From NCBI GenBank assembly GCA_040905965.1, contig JBBDQP010000110.1:3773-67772 (forward strand): a stretch of DNA of 64,000 nucleotides, given 5' to 3'. Each line of letters begins with the position of its first letter. Positions within the stretch are counted from its first letter, which is position 1. A model generated the notes under the pieces. It searched no databases. It had not been told where the DNA came from and worked only from the letters and a program-made list of their open reading frames with translations. Source of the DNA: DATHWB01 sp040905965 (GTDB lineage: Bacteria > Actinomycetota > Acidimicrobiia > Spongiisociales > ZC4RG35). The position numbers were made by a program, and so were the translations under genes. Positions 8,761 to 17,486 of the stretch are shown piece by piece.

Positions 8761-9924
8761 ATGCGCGCGATGATGCTGATCGCCGGTAAGGACCTCCGGC
8801 TCCGGATACGGGATCGCTCCGCACTGATGGTCGGGCTCGTCGTCCCCTTCACACTGGCCGTGATTTTCAGCCTGATCCTCGGGAACGCCGAGGAGGGTCC
8901 GATCGAGCTCAGCTTCGGGGTCGTCGACGCCGACCGATCTTCGGTCTCGGGCGAACTCATGGAGGTGCTCGTATCCCTTGAGACCGAGGGGATCTTCGAT
9001 CTGGAGACCGCCGGGGATCCGGACGCGGCTCAGGCTCTGATCGATGAAGGAACGATCGGCGCCGCGATCGTGATCCCGGCCGGATTCGGCGAGGCGGTCG
9101 AGTCGGGGTCGGGCACTCGCCTCACAGTGCTTGGGCATCCGGATCGCCCAACGTCGTCGACCATCGCCACCTCGATTGCAGAGACCTTCGCCGCGAACAT
9201 CGAAGGAGTCCGACTGGCCGCGGTGACTGCTGCGCAGATCGGAGCCGATGTCGGCGCCGCCGTTGCTGAAGCGCAGTCCGCCCCACCGTCGGTGTCACTC
9301 GCCGGGATCGAAGCGGCCAACCGTCAACTGGACCTGACAACGTTCTTCGTTGCCGGAATGGCGGTGTTCTTTCTCTTCTTCACTGTTCAGTTCGGGGTCA
9401 CCTCCCTCCTCGAAGAGCAGCGGGAGGGAACGATGTCCCGGCTGCTCGCCGCTCCGATCAGCCGGGGCGCCATCGTCGGGGCGAAGGCGGTTGTGAGCTT
9501 CGCCCTCGGGCTTGTGAGCATGGGAGTGCTGATCGGAGTTTCAACGGTGCTGCTCGGCGCCGAGTGGGGGAATCCGCTGGGCGTCGCGCTCCTCGTGGTC
9601 GGCGGCGTCGTTTCCGCGGTGGGGATCATGGCTGTCGTCGCCGCCTTCGCGAGGACACCTGAGGGGGCTGGCAATCTCCAGGCCGTGATTGCGGTCGGCT
9701 TGGGGATGCTCGGCGGGGTCTTCTTTCCGGCTCCTCTCGGTGACGGGGTTCTCGCTGGACTGGCGATGCTGACGCCACATCGCTGGTTCATGACCGGGCT
9801 GGCCGATCTCGCCGGTGGGGGAGGGGTGACGGTCGTGTTCCCATCGGTTGTCGCCCTCCTCGGCTTCGGGTTGGTGACTGGCGGCCTGGCCGCCTTTCGA
9901 ATCCGACGCACGGTGATGGCGTGA
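8761..9924 (+). CDS. ABC-2 type transporter permease
   Basis: 387 residues. It has the ABC2_membrane_3 layout: one N-terminal helix near residues 20-40, a large extracytoplasmic domain to about residue 195, then five or six helices with the E-E-Q-R-E-G-T-M-S-R-L coupling segment after helix 2. It starts 3 bp after the ATPase gene and overlaps the next permease by 4 bp, so the two permeases presumably form a heterodimeric channel. Confidence 0.9.
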   Translation: MRAMMLIAGKDLRLRIRDRSALMVGLVVPFTLAVIFSLILGNAEEGPIELSFGVVDADRSSVSGELMEVLVSLETEGIFDLETAGDPDAAQALIDEGTIGAAIVIPAGFGEAVESGSGTRLTVLGHPDRPTSSTIATSIAETFAANIEGVRLAAVTAAQIGADVGAAVAEAQSAPPSVSLAGIEAANRQLDLTTFFVAGMAVFFLFFTVQFGVTSLLEEQREGTMSRLLAAPISRGAIVGAKAVVSFALGLVSMGVLIGVSTVLLGAEWGNPLGVALLVVGGVVSAVGIMAVVAAFARTPEGAGNLQAVIAVGLGMLGGVFFPAPLGDGVLAGLAMLTPHRWFMTGLADLAGGGGVTVVFPSVVALLGFGLVTGGLAAFRIRRTVMA

Positions 9925-11072
9925 AGGTTCTTGCTATCGGACTCACCGGTTTGCGCCGAATGTTCCGGGACAAGTCCAACTACTTCTTCGTGTTCGTGCT
10001 CCCTCTCGGAATCATCGTCATCACCGGGTCCCTGTTCGGATCCGGGTTCCAGCCGACGATCGGGCTCGTTGCTCCTAGGGACGGTGTCGGTGCCCTGCTG
10101 GCCGAGCGGCTTGATGACATCGCGGATTTTGAAGTCGTCCGGTTCGACGATCTTGACGAACTGCTCGACTCGGTCGAGCGTTCCAACGTGCAGGCGGGCG
10201 TCGTCATCTCGTCCGAGTTCGAGGCCGATCTCCGGTCAGGTGAACTGGCCGAAGTGGGCTACATCGCCCGGCCCGACAGCGCCGGCCCTCAACTCCAGGC
10301 GGTCGTAGGTGCGGTCGTGACCGAGTTCTCATACGAAGTGAACGCCGCCCGCATCGCGGGCGGCGAGCTCGTCGCCGGTGTGACGGAGGCATCGGAACGT
10401 GCTGCGTCCCTCGCACCGATCGAGGTGGAGCTGTCGGTGGCCGGGGAGCCCATGTTCGGTGCGGACCTGGGTCAGTTCGACCTCGGGGCATCGTCCCAAC
10501 TCGTCCTCTTCATGTTCCTGACGGGGCTCACCGGCTCTGCCGCCATGATCCAAAGCCGTCAGCTGGGGGTCTCCCGTCGGATGCTGAGCACGCCGACGTC
10601 GGCGCGGACGATCATCCTCGGCGAAACACTCGGCCGCTTCTCGGTGGTCCTCGTCCAAGGCCTGTACATCGTCTTCGTCACGTTGGTTGCCTTCGGAGTG
10701 GACTGGGGTGATCCGCTGGGAGCCGCCGCCATCATCGCCCTCTTCGGTCTCGTGGCGTCGGGGGCGGCGATGCTTTTGGGTTCGCTGTTCCGCAATGATC
10801 AACAAGCCGGGGGTATCGGTGTGATGCTCGGGTTGGGTCTCGCCGCACTCGGCGGGGCCATGGTTCCGATCGAGGTGATGCCTGCAGGTATGCAGCAGGT
10901 GGCCAGGATGACGCCGCACGCCTGGGCGATCGACGGGTTTTCGACTCTTGTCCGTCAGGACGGCACCTTCAGCGATATTTTGCCGGCGCTCGGAGTGTTG
11001 GCGTTGTTTGCGGTCGGATTCCTCAGTGTTGCCGGCTGGGTGTTCCGGATCATCCTCACCCGGAGCCACTGA
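9921..11072 (+). CDS. ABC-2 type transporter permease, second subunit
   Basis: 383 residues with the same architecture as the preceding permease: a helix near residues 20-40, an extracytoplasmic domain, then a helix cluster beginning L-V-L-F-M-F-L-T-G-L-T-G. Its start overlaps the previous stop codon (GTGA), indicating translational coupling. It is the last gene of the five-gene operon; a convergent acyltransferase gene ends 22 bp beyond its stop. Confidence 0.9.
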   Translation: MKVLAIGLTGLRRMFRDKSNYFFVFVLPLGIIVITGSLFGSGFQPTIGLVAPRDGVGALLAERLDDIADFEVVRFDDLDELLDSVERSNVQAGVVISSEFEADLRSGELAEVGYIARPDSAGPQLQAVVGAVVTEFSYEVNAARIAGGELVAGVTEASERAASLAPIEVELSVAGEPMFGADLGQFDLGASSQLVLFMFLTGLTGSAAMIQSRQLGVSRRMLSTPTSARTIILGETLGRFSVVLVQGLYIVFVTLVAFGVDWGDPLGAAAIIALFGLVASGAAMLLGSLFRNDQQAGGIGVMLGLGLAALGGAMVPIEVMPAGMQQVARMTPHAWAIDGFSTLVRQDGTFSDILPALGVLALFAVGFLSVAGWVFRIILTRSH

Positions 11073-11094
11073 CGGTCTCCTGCGTGCTCCGCGG

Positions 11095-13380
11095 TCACGC
11101 GGAATGTCGGCGGGCGTCCGCGGTGCGTCCGATCGCCACTGCCCGATCGCACACAGTTCCAATCTCCTCGGAGAATGCCTGCCGAGCTGACAGCGGAGCG
11201 TCGAGCAGTCCGCGATTCCGTGCCAGGTCGAGGGCGGACTGCATCAGGGCCTTCGAGACCGACTCGTCGGCTTCGACTCGACCGGTGAGGCGCTCTCTCG
11301 AACCGCGCTCCATCGCAGCGGTGACGAACGCCTTCTCGTCCTCCACATTTCCGTCAGTGGCGACGAGTTCATCCGCCACGACGCGGTATGCCTCCAGAAA
11401 CGGGAGCAATGCCCAATGGGCACGCAACGGGTCCAGACGGTCGAGGACAGCCTGGGGTTGTCCCGCTCGGATCTCCGCTTGCCAGCCGGGGACGCTCCGG
11501 TCCAGCTCAGTTGTCAGTTCCCGACGGAATTCGTCGCGTTCTGCGAAGAAGAACTCGAATTTGAGGAGGTCGCGCAGTCGGGCCACCTCGTGCCAGAAGT
11601 CGTCGAGCGGTTCTTTGGTGTCGGTGGCCGAGAGTGCGAGCTCGGCGATGGCGCCGGGGACGAAGTAGTGAACGATCGTGTTGCGGTAGTAGGCGGCCTG
11701 GATCGCCTGATTGGGGCTGAGGACGTACACGCCCGCCTCCTTCGTCACCGATCCGTGCGCGATGAGCTGATCCAGGACGGTTTCGGCGTCCGAAGTCCGG
11801 TCGAAGTGGATCGCTTCGGTGGTGGGCCATCCGTTCGCCTCGATGACGTCGACGATCTTCGAGGCGAGGGAAGTGATCTCCGAGGCGGCCATCGCCTTCC
11901 CGCGTGACGACAGGAGTGCAATCGACGTCACCGCAGTCGGCGTGATCGGCGTCACCCGGGAGATGCGGTACATCACCTCGAAGGCCAGCTTCTGGAGGTC
12001 CAGTTCCTCCTCGCTCGCCAGGTTCACTTCTTTGGCCACCGAGATCGGTTCGGCGAAGCGGACATGGATGTTCCCGTACTTGCGGCGCAGTGACCGGATT
12101 GCGTCAAAGGCCCAGCCGAAGGACTCCTTGCGCTTCTCACCGCCCGTCGCCTCGTTGGCGTAGTCCGTGACGTCCTGGATCTGGTCGTACGCGATCGATG
12201 TCGGAATCAGGTAGAGGTCATCGGAGCGACCCTGGCGGACGGCGTCGACCACCCAGCCCAACATGCCGAGGCGGGGCGGGAGGAGTTTGCCGCTGCGTGA
12301 CCGTCCCCCCTCCATGTACCACTCGAGTGGGAAGCGCTTCTCGACCAGATATCCGAGATACGACTTCAGGACGTACTTGTAGAGCTCGTTGTCCTTGAAA
12401 GAGCGGCGGATGAAGAAGGCCCCCGTCCGTCGGATGAGAGGCCCGACGGGAAAGAAGTTCATGTTGATGCCCGCCGCCGTGTGGTTGGGCGGGAGGTCGT
12501 TCTCCCACAGCAGGTATTGGAGGGAGAGCCGGTCGAGGTTGGAACGATGGGACGGGACGAAGGCGACGGGGTGGTCCTCCGAGAGATCCCCGATCCGACT
12601 CAACGTCGCCTGGTCGTAGATGATGCCTCCGTACCCCTGTGAGTAGATCCAGTGGATGGCATTCGCGATGAGATCGATGAGATACGTGCTGTGCGAGGCG
12701 CTGATCTCCCGCAGGTAGTACCGGGCGCGGGCCAGTGCGAGTTCCGCCGGGATCCCCTGCTCGGATCCGAGGAACATCACGCGGTCCCTGAACTCCGGTC
12801 GGGACAGGATCTCTTCGTTCAGGAAACGGGGAACCTTGTACCTGTTGCCCCGGACGTGGCGCTCGGCGCGTTCGAGGGTGATGTGCGCCTTGCGGGTGAC
12901 ATGGTCGACGAGGGTCGTGACCTCGACATCGGAGGCGTGGGAGGCGACGAGATCGTCTGCCGTTGCCGGCATGCCGGCAACGATGCCCACCCTGTGTGGG
13001 AAGAAGCCGAAGATCGCCCACTGTCGGAGCGGGTTCGGATCCCGCGGGTCCCCCAGCTTGAGTACGTCGACCCAGTTCGCCGACCTTCGACCCGAGCGGT
13101 GATCGGGCAGCCATGTCACCCGGACGGGAATGACGACCGGGTTGTCGCCGCGCTGTAGGCGAGCTGCCAGAGCCGGATCGGTCCGCTTTCTTCTTCGACG
13201 TCGTCGTGAAGGGGTGAGAGATATCTGTGTCACTCCCTCGCCGAATGTGCGCTGGGCCCAGGCGGACAGCATCCGTTGCTCGAGCGTGCTGGAGGCGTCG
13301 AGCAGCACGACAACCGCGCGACCCTTCGGGACGTCGATCTCCGGTTCGAAGCCGGGAGGACTCGTCACGTCGGGGAACAT
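11095..13380 (-). CDS. plsB: Glycerol-3-phosphate 1-O-acyltransferase, PlsB-like
   Basis: 761 residues, close to the ~780-800 of PlsB-type enzymes. It acylates sn-glycerol-3-phosphate at position 1 at the inner face of the membrane. The catalytic H-x4-D box reads P-S-H-R-S-N-L-D near residue 280, followed by the F-F-I-R-R-S-F block and the E-G-G-R-S-R-S-G-K substrate-binding block near residue 360. A PlsY gene lies 0.5 kb away and PlsX at 36.8 kb, so the genome appears to carry both the PlsB and the PlsX/PlsY routes, as mycobacteria do. Confidence 0.9.
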   Translation of the reverse strand: MFPDVTSPPGFEPEIDVPKGRAVVVLLDASSTLEQRMLSAWAQRTFGEGVTQISLTPSRRRRRRKRTDPALAARLQRGDNPVVIPVRVTWLPDHRSGRRSANWVDVLKLGDPRDPNPLRQWAIFGFFPHRVGIVAGMPATADDLVASHASDVEVTTLVDHVTRKAHITLERAERHVRGNRYKVPRFLNEEILSRPEFRDRVMFLGSEQGIPAELALARARYYLREISASHSTYLIDLIANAIHWIYSQGYGGIIYDQATLSRIGDLSEDHPVAFVPSHRSNLDRLSLQYLLWENDLPPNHTAAGINMNFFPVGPLIRRTGAFFIRRSFKDNELYKYVLKSYLGYLVEKRFPLEWYMEGGRSRSGKLLPPRLGMLGWVVDAVRQGRSDDLYLIPTSIAYDQIQDVTDYANEATGGEKRKESFGWAFDAIRSLRRKYGNIHVRFAEPISVAKEVNLASEEELDLQKLAFEVMYRISRVTPITPTAVTSIALLSSRGKAMAASEITSLASKIVDVIEANGWPTTEAIHFDRTSDAETVLDQLIAHGSVTKEAGVYVLSPNQAIQAAYYRNTIVHYFVPGAIAELALSATDTKEPLDDFWHEVARLRDLLKFEFFFAERDEFRRELTTELDRSVPGWQAEIRAGQPQAVLDRLDPLRAHWALLPFLEAYRVVADELVATDGNVEDEKAFVTAAMERGSRERLTGRVEADESVSKALMQSALDLARNRGLLDAPLSARQAFSEEIGTVCDRAVAIGRTADARRHSA

Positions 13381-13430
13381 CCGCCGATCGTACTGGTGGT
13401 GACGAATCGGACGCCTGCCAGACTCGGCGG

Positions 13431-13892
13431 ATGCGTGCAGTGATACAGCGAGTGTCCCGGGCCGAGGTCACGGTCGACTCCGAGTTGGTGGGACAGATCG
13501 GACGAGGGCTGCTGGTTCTCGTTGGTGTCGGACCGGACGATGGTGAGGCGGAAGTTGAGGTGCTGGCCGACAAGCTGGTGGGACTCAGGATCTTTCCCGA
13601 CGACGACGGACGAATGAATCGGTCGGTACGGGATGTCGGGGGCGGGGTGCTGGTCGTCTCCCAGTTCACGCTCTACGGCGATGCGCGCAAGGGCCGGCGA
13701 CCGTCGTTCGTAAGTGCGGCTCCACCCGAGGTCGCCGAGCCGCTGGTCGCAGATCTCGTCGCGCGTCTGGTCGCCGCCGGTGTGCAGGTGGGGACGGGTC
13801 GGTTTGGAGCGATGATGGAGGTCGATCTCGTGAATTCGGGCCCCGTCACGCTGATTCTCGAGGTGGCGGGAGGCCGCGTTCTCGGATCTTGA
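13431..13892 (+). CDS. dtd: D-aminoacyl-tRNA deacylase
   Basis: 153 residues, the standard Dtd length. It hydrolyses D-aminoacyl-tRNAs and mischarged glycyl-tRNA(Ala). It starts M-R-A-V-I-Q-R-V and has both active-site motifs, S-Q-F-T-L-Y-G near residue 78 and N-S-G-P-V-T near residue 137. The ATG at 13431 was chosen because it gives the canonical N-terminus. It is divergent from the PlsB-like gene and its 3' end overlaps the convergent plsY by 47 bp. Confidence 0.96.
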   Translation: MRAVIQRVSRAEVTVDSELVGQIGRGLLVLVGVGPDDGEAEVEVLADKLVGLRIFPDDDGRMNRSVRDVGGGVLVVSQFTLYGDARKGRRPSFVSAAPPEVAEPLVADLVARLVAAGVQVGTGRFGAMMEVDLVNSGPVTLILEVAGGRVLGS

Positions 13893-14436
13893 GGAGTTGC
13901 TTCGGTGTGATGACAACTGTCACACCGATCGCGAGCACCGCCGACCACAACGGATCTGAGATCCCCCACGGGTGCGCGGGAAGCCAGACAGAGATCGCTG
14001 CGACCGCGATGAGCGCAACAAGGGTGGCGGGTGCTGACTGTCTGACGACGACCACGATCGAACTGACGAGAGCGAGGCCGGCGGCTGCAGCGGCGGGAAC
14101 GGCGAGAAGCAACACGCCGGCCGCGATCGCCAGACCTTGTCCGCCTCTGAACCGCCGATAAGGGTTGAGAACGTTGCCGAGCACGGCACCGATACCCGCC
14201 ACCGCCATGCCAGGGTCGTCTCTCAGCCACCACCCGAACGCGACGATCCCCGCGCCTTTCACCATCTCGGTGACGAGGATCTTGGCCGCCAGTCTCCGTC
14301 CGCCGAGCCGCATGGCGTTGTTCGCCCCAGGGTTTCCCGACCCGCTCGATCGGAGGTCCACTCCCGCACCTCGCGCCAACAGGTCGGCGGTCGGCAGCCC
14401 GCCGAGGAGATATCCGCCGACGAGTGCGAGGATCAT
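13846..14436 (-). CDS. plsY: Acyl-phosphate:glycerol-3-phosphate acyltransferase
   Basis: 196 residues, an integral membrane enzyme that transfers the acyl group from acyl-phosphate (made by PlsX) to glycerol-3-phosphate. Hallmarks are G-G-Y-L-L-G-G-L-P-T-A near the N-terminus, S-G-N-P-G-A-N-N near residue 35 and F-R-G-G-Q-G-L-A near residue 95. The start at 14436 overlaps the stop of the upstream helicase gene (ATGA), which settles the choice over longer upstream starts. Co-transcription with the recombination helicase pair is unusual. Confidence 0.92.
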   Translation of the reverse strand: MILALVGGYLLGGLPTADLLARGAGVDLRSSGSGNPGANNAMRLGGRRLAAKILVTEMVKGAGIVAFGWWLRDDPGMAVAGIGAVLGNVLNPYRRFRGGQGLAIAAGVLLLAVPAAAAAGLALVSSIVVVVRQSAPATLVALIAVAAISVWLPAHPWGISDPLWSAVLAIGVTVVITPKQLLKIRERGLPPPRESA

Positions 14437-17400
14437 CGTTCGCCGACGTGGGTCGATCCTTCGACGCAGAACCGAAGGAAGTCGCATCGGTGACACGCGT
14501 CGGACGGAGTGGCGTGCCACCTTTCGCTGCGGATGTCGTCCAACAGCTCGTCGACGTGCTGCCGGGAACGCGCGAGCCAGGCGTCGTCGGCGGTGTGGGT
14601 GCGCACGATCGGCTCCGTTCCGCCCAGATAGACGAACGAGACGTCGATTCTCGGCGGAGGGGCGGGTCCGAAGCCGGATTCGGCGACGGCGAGGGCGTAG
14701 ACCTCCAGTTGGACGAGGTTGGCTCCGTCGGCCCGGTCACGACCGGACTTGAAGTCCACGACTTCCCAGTGGTCGCCATTTGCGTAGATCGCGTCGATCC
14801 GGCCTCGCACACGTCCCGATGTGGCCGCCAGTTCGAACGGCGCCTCGGTGAGGAGCGGTTGCCGTTCGGCGTACCGGGACTGCTGGAACACCTCGAAAGG
14901 ATCGCCGCCGCCAGGTTCGTCCCCGTCGGGAACGAGGTCGTAAACGGTCTCCGAGACCTCGTGGAGCGGCATGACGCCGAGGTTGTGTAGTTCGATCCGT
15001 CGGTGGACGTCTGTGCCTCGGCGGGCTGCCTCTGATGATCGCCGGGGGAGCGGGTCGACGAAGCTCCAGTGGTACCGCTTGGGACATGTCGCATACGTCA
15101 CGAGTCCGGTCGCAGACGTCGTCACCGGGGTGTCGACGGGTTGCGGGGGAGGCTCGGGTAGAGCGAAGAGTTGAGCCTGATGTGCCTCCACCACCTCATC
15201 GTATGCCGGGCGGAGACCGAGTCTGGTGGCCTCGTCTCGGGGCCAGTCGGGGTCGGCGAGAGTGTGCCGGAGCGCGGCTGCCCAACCTCCTTGGAACCCC
15301 GGATCAGGCGCCGCCACTGGGGCCCGATAGGCGGTGCGAGCAGGACGATCTGGCGCTTCAGGCGTGTCGATGACGTGGATCCCCAGGCTCCGGCACACCG
15401 TGAAGAGCGGAGAAGGCCTGGTGGGTCTGACCAGTGGTATCGGGTGGCCATACCACCACGCGCCGGTGACCGTCAGGTGCTGTCGCGCTCGCGTGGTGGC
15501 CACGTATGCGAGTCGCCACTCCGCGTCGTCGTGGCGGGAGCGCAGGGCGTCGGTTCGTTCGGCCTTTTCCGTGTCGGCGTCGATGCGCGGGAGCGCATCG
15601 CGGTCGAGACGGAATTCGAACGGGAGGATGTCCGGACTGGTGTAGGGGTCGTCGCCGCGGTACTGGGAGGGAAAGTTTCCCTGATAGGCGGCGGGGATGA
15701 AGATCGCCTCCCACTCCAGTCCTTTCGCCCGGTGCACGGTGATCAACGTGACGGCGTCGGCATCGGATACTCGGGCGGTGTCCAGTTCCTCTCTGGGGTT
15801 GTCGGCCATGAGGTCGAGGTAGGTGGTGAACGCGTCGAGTGAAGGTCGTCCTTCGAGCGGGCTCCAACTCTCGGCGAGGTCCAAGAACCGGAACAGGTTG
15901 AGCCGGGCCGACAGCGCCGCGGCACTCGACATCGCCTCCACGTCCTGCCAGGCGCCGGTGCGGTCGAGGATTGTCCTGCACAGTTCCACCAGCGACAGTC
16001 CTTGGGCTGCCGCCAGGAACTGTCGGTGTTCGGCATGGAACTGTTCCAACGCCGTTCGCGCGGCGGGACGGAGTCCCGCGACTGCGTCGAGGTGGTCGAT
16101 CGCTTCCAGCAGCGTGTAGTCCGGAAGGCCTTCCACGTCGTCCTGGATGTCGTTTCGCTGTTCCCGGACCCAGTCTGCGAGTCGAGCGAGATCGGCGAGT
16201 CCCAGACGGAACCTGCTTCCTTGCAGGATTCGCGCCAGTGCCACGGAGTCCTCGGCGCGGGTGATGATCCGAAGCCAGGCGACGAGGTCGGACACTTCGG
16301 GGACCGACAGAAGCCCGCCGAGGTTCGCCACCTCGAACGGGATGTCCTGGCGGGCGAGGGCCTCGTGGATCATGTGCATGTCCTTGTTCTTGCGGAAGAG
16401 GACGGCGCAGTCTCCCCACGAGAGCCCGTCTTCATGGAGTCGCTCGATTTCGTTGGCGATCCAGGCGGCTTCCTCCGCCGCAGTTCCGAACCATGCCGTC
16501 GACACTTTGCCGGGGGACTCACCTTCGACCGGGACGAGAAGGTCGGGGTCCGGCCGTAGTCGAGTCTTGATCTCGTTGGCGACGGCGAGGATCGCCTCTC
16601 CGGAGCGGCGGTTGGTGGTGAGTGGCAGCGACGCCGCCGGTTGGTCCCCATTGGGGAAGTGGAGCCCGAAGTCGGCGAAGTTCTGCAGGCTCGCACCACG
16701 CCACTCGTAGATCGTCTGGTCTGCGTCCCCGACCGCCGTCACCGGGACGCGGCCCGAAAAGATCGCCCGCAGCAGTTCGCGTTGTGCGGGGTTCGTGTCC
16801 TGGTACTCATCGAGCACGACGGCCCGGTACCGGTCGGCGATTGCTGCGGCGACCTCAGGGTGGTCGGTGACCACCCGCCATGCAGAGACGATCAGATCGC
16901 CGTAGTCGGCGACACCCATTCGGCGCTTCTCGGCTTCGTACAAGCGGAGGACCGCCAGGAGGTCTGAACGCTTCATCCACACGTCGTCGAGGTCGGGAAT
17001 GGAAATCTCGTTGGCCGAGAGGAGATGATCGCCGAGTTGCCCCGCGAAGTTCGCGACCCGGTCGATGTTGTGGGCATTGGAGAGGTCCCAGGTCCGGATG
17101 TCGGCGGCTCGCACGACATCGGACAGGATCTGACGGGCAAAGGTGGGTGTCACCAGCTTGGTGTCGCGTTCGATCCCCACCAGTGCGCCGAACTCCCGCA
17201 GGATCTGGGAGGCAAAGCCGTGATAGGTGTGGACCTCGACTTCGCGGCCGGGCTCGGTGGTATCGGTGAGCCAGGCGGAGATCTTCTCGGCCAGCTCGCC
17301 GGCAGCCTTGTTGGTGAATGTGACCCCGAGAACCTGTTCGGGTTCGAGTCCGTGTTGTCCGACGAGGGCGACGATGCGCATCGCCATCGTCGTCGTCTTC

Positions 17401-17486
17401 CCGGTGCCGGCGCCTGCTGCGACCCGGAACGACTGCAACGGTTCGGAGATGACTGCGGTCTGCTCGGGTGTGGGAGTGAGTGTCAT
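14433..17486 (-). CDS. UvrD-type helicase fused to a RecB-like nuclease, AdnB-like subunit
   Basis: 1017 residues. The N-terminal superfamily 1 motor has Walker A A-G-A-G-T-G-K-T near residue 30, the D-E-Y-Q-D-T motif II, and V-G-D-A-D-Q-T-I-Y-E-W-R-G. The C-terminal ~200 residues carry a PD-(D/E)XK nuclease (G-R-I-D-A-I then V-V-D-F-K-S-G) and four cysteines in an Fe-S pattern (C-P-K-R-Y-H-W upstream, C-x2-C-x5-C at the end). This matches AdnB, the lead motor of actinobacterial end-resection complexes. It overlaps the partner gene by ATGA and is translationally coupled to plsY downstream. Confidence 0.88.
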   Translation of the reverse strand: MTLTPTPEQTAVISEPLQSFRVAAGAGTGKTTTMAMRIVALVGQHGLEPEQVLGVTFTNKAAGELAEKISAWLTDTTEPGREVEVHTYHGFASQILREFGALVGIERDTKLVTPTFARQILSDVVRAADIRTWDLSNAHNIDRVANFAGQLGDHLLSANEISIPDLDDVWMKRSDLLAVLRLYEAEKRRMGVADYGDLIVSAWRVVTDHPEVAAAIADRYRAVVLDEYQDTNPAQRELLRAIFSGRVPVTAVGDADQTIYEWRGASLQNFADFGLHFPNGDQPAASLPLTTNRRSGEAILAVANEIKTRLRPDPDLLVPVEGESPGKVSTAWFGTAAEEAAWIANEIERLHEDGLSWGDCAVLFRKNKDMHMIHEALARQDIPFEVANLGGLLSVPEVSDLVAWLRIITRAEDSVALARILQGSRFRLGLADLARLADWVREQRNDIQDDVEGLPDYTLLEAIDHLDAVAGLRPAARTALEQFHAEHRQFLAAAQGLSLVELCRTILDRTGAWQDVEAMSSAAALSARLNLFRFLDLAESWSPLEGRPSLDAFTTYLDLMADNPREELDTARVSDADAVTLITVHRAKGLEWEAIFIPAAYQGNFPSQYRGDDPYTSPDILPFEFRLDRDALPRIDADTEKAERTDALRSRHDDAEWRLAYVATTRARQHLTVTGAWWYGHPIPLVRPTRPSPLFTVCRSLGIHVIDTPEAPDRPARTAYRAPVAAPDPGFQGGWAAALRHTLADPDWPRDEATRLGLRPAYDEVVEAHQAQLFALPEPPPQPVDTPVTTSATGLVTYATCPKRYHWSFVDPLPRRSSEAARRGTDVHRRIELHNLGVMPLHEVSETVYDLVPDGDEPGGGDPFEVFQQSRYAERQPLLTEAPFELAATSGRVRGRIDAIYANGDHWEVVDFKSGRDRADGANLVQLEVYALAVAESGFGPAPPPRIDVSFVYLGGTEPIVRTHTADDAWLARSRQHVDELLDDIRSERWHATPSDACHRCDFLRFCVEGSTHVGER

